This document shows, in pieces, positions 61,462-64,000 of a stretch of 64,000 bases of DNA. Below the pieces are notes generated by a model, which saw only the letters and a list, made by a program, of their open reading frames with translations, ran no database searches and was not told where the DNA came from. The stretch covers positions 1 to 64,000 of the forward strand of contig DASWIS010000001.1 of NCBI GenBank assembly GCA_036397555.1, given 5' to 3'. Made by a program: the position numbers and the translations under genes. Position 1 is the first letter of the stretch. Every line of letters begins with the position of its first letter. Origin of the DNA: Candidatus Zixiibacteriota bacterium (GTDB lineage: Bacteria; Zixibacteria; MSB-5A5; WJJR01).

Positions 61462-62158
61462 TGACGGAATCCATTGTGGGTGACGGAGAGGAGGTCGGCG
61501 TGTCCCGCGCGGCCAATGCTTCGCGTCGTTTGCGCGACAGGCAGACAATCGGATCATACCAAAGAGTCAGCAGCAACAGCACGATGCCGACGCTCACCGC
61601 CGAGTCGGCGACGTTAAACGTGGGCCAGCGGTCCATCGGATAGCCGGGATGATGGATGAAGCCGAAATCGAAGGCGGGAATGGTCAGATCGACAAACTCA
61701 ACGTCGACAAAGTCGGTGACCTCGCCATGGATCGCGCGATCGGCGAGATTGCCCAACGCGCCGCCGAGAATGAGCGCCAGTGCCCAGATCGACAGGCGGC
61801 GCGTGTATCCGGCGCGCGCAATCTGCCGGATGATCCAAATGCTCACCAGAATCGCCGCGGCATAGTAGATGCCGACATGGCCCCAACGCAGACCGAATGC
61901 GCCGCCCGGATTGCGGACCGAAGTGATGCGCAGCCAGTTGCCGAAGACTCCGACCGAGTCCCCCGGCTCCATGGCCACCCGGATGATCCACTTGGTCAGT
62001 TGATCGGCTGTCAGGATGCACGCCGACAAAAGCCACAGCATCCCCGCTGCGTGCCGGGGGATCGGAATTTCCGATGCTGATGGGGAAGTTCGCGAGTGAA
62101 TGGGGTCGGACAGGATGCGTTCGGACCCCTCCGGCGGGGCCGGGATTGTCCCGCTCAT
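61436..62158 (-). CDS. lspA: Lipoprotein signal peptidase LspA (signal peptidase II)
   Basis: Cleaves prolipoproteins at the conserved cysteine. The ATG at 62158 gives 240 residues; the open frame continues upstream through the dksA-like gene in another phase. Four membrane helices are visible, with DQLTKWIIR, the N-x-GGAFG motif (RNPGGAFGLRWG), and the two catalytic aspartates in GGALGNLADR and FNVADSAVSVG. Both termini are extended: about 40 hydrophilic residues precede the first helix and 35 follow the last. Many lipoproteins in the window would be its substrates. Confidence 0.95.
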   Translation of the reverse strand: MSGTIPAPPEGSERILSDPIHSRTSPSASEIPIPRHAAGMLWLLSACILTADQLTKWIIRVAMEPGDSVGVFGNWLRITSVRNPGGAFGLRWGHVGIYYAAAILVSIWIIRQIARAGYTRRLSIWALALILGGALGNLADRAIHGEVTDFVDVEFVDLTIPAFDFGFIHHPGYPMDRWPTFNVADSAVSVGIVLLLLTLWYDPIVCLSRKRREALAARDTPTSSPSPTMDSVSDTAADGP

Positions 62159-62195
62159 CGGCGTGAAACCATCGCTGTGCACATCCGCTTGGGCA

Positions 62196-62579
62196 TTATC
62201 GTCCGGCCTGTTTCTGTTCTTCTTTTTCCTTGCAGGCGATGCAAAAGCGGGCGTGCGGAACTGCTTCCAATCGCGCGTGGGAGATTTCCTTGCCGCAGAT
62301 TTCACAGTTTCCATACGTGCCATCGGCAATGCGACGCAAGGCCTGATCGAGATGGTAGAGAAAGCGTCCCGATTTCGAGGCGAGATAGAAGGACTTCTCG
62401 CGTTCGTTGGCATCGGTGCCCAGGTCGGCCATGTGGTACGCGTGCGTCGACAGATCGCCGGCCGCTTCGGTCTGAGTCGAATTGGCGGTCGATTCCCGCA
62501 GGTGGCCGATATCGGCCATGAGTCCCGCCCGACGCTCCAGCAGTAGCTTCTCAAACTTGTCGAGGTCCTTCTTGTTCAA
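62196..62579 (-). CDS. DksA/TraR-family zinc-finger protein
   Basis: A protein of 127 residues with a coiled-coil N-terminus (NKKDLDKFEKLLLERRAGLM), a middle segment STHAYHMADLGTDANEREK and the zinc finger CEICGKEISHARLEAVPHARFCIAC (CxxC-x17-CxxC). Such proteins bind the RNA polymerase secondary channel and modulate transcription with ppGpp. The acidic pair at the coiled-coil tip is not clearly DksA-like, so it may be a YocK/DksA-related variant. It lies between ileS and lspA, a common order in delta-proteobacteria and FCB bacteria. Confidence 0.9.
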   Translation of the reverse strand: MNKKDLDKFEKLLLERRAGLMADIGHLRESTANSTQTEAAGDLSTHAYHMADLGTDANEREKSFYLASKSGRFLYHLDQALRRIADGTYGNCEICGKEISHARLEAVPHARFCIACKEKEEQKQAGR

Positions 62580-62614
62580 TGCATGCTCCTTGTGTCGCCA
62601 CCGCCCTTCGGGGG

Positions 62615-64000
62615 TCAGTCGGCGCGGACAATGGTAATAGCTGCCGGCTGGCCGTTCAAGTCTACTTGGTGGGCATCGCCGTTGTCAGCGGCTCCCTCAG
62701 CCAGCGTCAATTCAACCGCCAATGTCTCGCTTTTGATCCTGTCTTTGTGCGCGGTGATGCCGGCCAGGGCCGCGGGGGTTGTCCGCACGGTCAGCCGGAT
62801 CCGGTCGGTCACTTCCAGTCCTATCGCCTTGCGCGTGTTTTGCACGCGGTTGATCAGCTCGCGCGCGTACCCTTCGGCGGTGAGGTCGTCGGTCAGGCGG
62901 GTGTCGATCCCGACGATGAGCGATCCGTCCGCCTCGCAATGGTATCCATCGGCAGCGGCGACCCCGATGATCAGGTCTGCGCCTCCCAGCGAGATCGGGG
63001 CGCCTTCGACCGTCACAGTTCCCTTCTGCCGACGGCGAAACTCGTTGATGTCGTGATCGGTCCAGGCCGACAGCGCCTGCTGCAGTGCCTTCATGCGCGG
63101 GCCGATTTTCTTGCCCAGCGCCGGAAAGTTGGGCTTGATCGTCAATCGCCCGAGAGTTCCCAAGGCGTCGCGCAGCGCGACTTTTTTGACATTCAATTCG
63201 GTGGCGATCAGGGCGCGCATCGGCTCGACATCGGCGCCCGACCAGTCCGTCGGCATCACGACCACCGCCTCGGCCAGCGGCTGACGTGTCTTCAGCCGCG
63301 CCAGCGTGCGCGCCGTGCGCCCCAAACCGACAATCCGCTGCGCCGCTCCCATGCGTTTCTCAAGCGACAGATCGATGGCCGACCGTTCGGATTTCGGAAA
63401 ATCGGTCAGATGCACCGAGCGCGGCCAAACGCCGCTGCCGTTTTCCCCTACCAGCCTTCGATAGGAATACTCCGCGTAGAATGGCGCCGCCGGTGCGGCC
63501 ATTTGCGCGATGGCCAGCAGCGTGCGCGCCAGTGATGCAAAGGCACCGAGCTTGTCATCTCCGGTGCCCGACATCCAGAAGCGGCGTCGATTCAGTCGCA
63601 CATACCAGTTGGACATGTCATCGACCAGGAAATCGGCAATGCCGCGGACCGCGCGCGTGATGTCGAACCCCTCGTAGGCCTGATCGACGGCCGCGATCAC
63701 GCTGGCCGTGCGCGATACCAGCCACCGGTCGAATTCGTTCGACGACGCCGGACGTCTCAGAATCTCCGGGGTGTCGATCCGATCGATCCCGGCATACAGC
63801 TCATAAAACGACAGCGTATTGTTCCAGGTGTCGAAGAAGCGGTTGCGCACCTCGGTGACGGCGGCGGGATCGAAACGGGTCGGCAGCCACGGCGCCGAAA
63901 CCGACAATGTGTACCAGCGCAGAGGATCGACGCCGTCACTGTTGATCACATCCCAGGGATCGACGGCATTGCCACGGCTCTTGGACATCTTCTGGCCGCT
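62615..64000 (-). CDS. ileS: Isoleucyl-tRNA synthetase IleS, C-terminal part (truncated by the window)
   Basis: The frame is open to the window edge, so the N-terminal half lies outside. The visible part starts SGQKMSKSRGNAVDPWDVI, which holds the KMSKS signature of the class I catalytic site. It continues with the anticodon-binding domain (NRFFDTWNNTLSFYELYAG, DRWLVSRTASVIAAVDQAYEGFD, MSNWYVRLNRRRFWMSG) and a C-terminal extension (VEGAPISLGGADLIIGVAA). The long C-terminal domain with no Cys-rich zinc finger is typical of the IleS2/eukaryote-like class. It is the first gene of the ileS-dksA-lspA-rluD run. Confidence 0.96.
   Translation of the reverse strand, partial: SGQKMSKSRGNAVDPWDVINSDGVDPLRWYTLSVSAPWLPTRFDPAAVTEVRNRFFDTWNNTLSFYELYAGIDRIDTPEILRRPASSNEFDRWLVSRTASVIAAVDQAYEGFDITRAVRGIADFLVDDMSNWYVRLNRRRFWMSGTGDDKLGAFASLARTLLAIAQMAAPAAPFYAEYSYRRLVGENGSGVWPRSVHLTDFPKSERSAIDLSLEKRMGAAQRIVGLGRTARTLARLKTRQPLAEAVVVMPTDWSGADVEPMRALIATELNVKKVALRDALGTLGRLTIKPNFPALGKKIGPRMKALQQALSAWTDHDINEFRRRQKGTVTVEGAPISLGGADLIIGVAAADGYHCEADGSLIVGIDTRLTDDLTAEGYARELINRVQNTRKAIGLEVTDRIRLTVRTTPAALAGITAHKDRIKSETLAVELTLAEGAADNGDAHQVDLNGQPAAITIVRAD

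Noticed and set aside
62159-62554. N-terminal 132 residues of the open lspA frame
   Set aside because: They overlap the dksA-like gene in another phase and are Arg/Pro/Ser-rich. LspA starts at 62158.

Overview
The window comes from the chromosome of a GC-rich (about 60 %) Gram-negative-type bacterium. An outer membrane is implied by lptB, a Wzi-like capsule protein, a porin-like barrel, lspA and several lipoproteins. Secreted proteins that combine right-handed beta-helices, thrombospondin type-3 calcium repeats, a cohesin-like domain and C-terminal dockerin-type repeats, together with KorAB, CIRCE-controlled groESL and DUF3857 transglutaminases, fit an uncultivated phylum of the FCB group (Zixibacteria or a relative). 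That placement is inference; the window has no rRNA.

Layout. 1-1651: an IS1182-family element next to the N-terminal remnant of a secreted subtilase-like gene. 1.6-5.4 kb: propeller lipoprotein, DUF971 protein, Mrp/ApbC ATPase, PuuD-like membrane protein. 5.7-8.6 kb: korB-korA. 9.0-12.1 kb: large dockerin-type secreted protein. 12.4-17.1 kb: hexapeptide acyltransferase, then lipB, E2 and a fused E1 alpha-beta of a 2-oxoacid dehydrogenase. 17.2-21.3 kb: H1-like basic protein, tRNA-Gln(CTG), and a metal-uptake set (His-rich small membrane protein, His/acid-rich porin, ZnuA-like, ZnuB-like) without an ATPase gene. 21.3-24.5 kb: VOC protein, spondin_N lipoprotein, SnoaL-like protein and a HAD-FAM151 fusion. 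24.5-31.7 kb: second dockerin protein, ECF sigma/anti-sigma pair, TMEM175-like channel, tRNA-Ser(TGA) and assorted small enzymes. 31.7-35.6 kb: two DUF3857/transglutaminase proteins, one lacking the catalytic cysteine. 36-39.5 kb: small Lys-rich protein, groESL with CIRCE, coaX. 39.5-40.4 kb: an AT-richer DUF5678/retropepsin pair. 40.4-46.9 kb: a tightly overlapping minus-strand operon (lptB, ybbR-like, tsaD, nadC, birA, tauE-like), preceded by a radical SAM gene. 47-51.8 kb: wzi-like, ispE, spoVG, tRNA-Gln(TTG), prs, rplY. 52-55.3 kb: HEAT-repeat protein and HD-GYP protein that share an N-terminal domain. 55.3-64 kb: lepA, third dockerin protein, then rluD, lspA, dksA-like and ileS (cut by the window edge).

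How the genes work together. LipB sits beside the E2 that it would octanoylate. KorAB gives the cell a ferredoxin-linked alternative to the NAD-linked dehydrogenase. Mrp and DUF971 probably serve iron-sulfur metabolism. The lptB-to-tauE genes are translationally coupled housekeeping functions. ileS-dksA-lspA-rluD and ispE-spoVG-prs-rplY are recognisable conserved orders. The most unusual content is the dockerin/cohesin-like secretome, the paired HEAT/HD-GYP module, the HAD-FAM151 fusion, the ATPase-less metal transporter cluster and a scatter of intergenic palindromic repeats.
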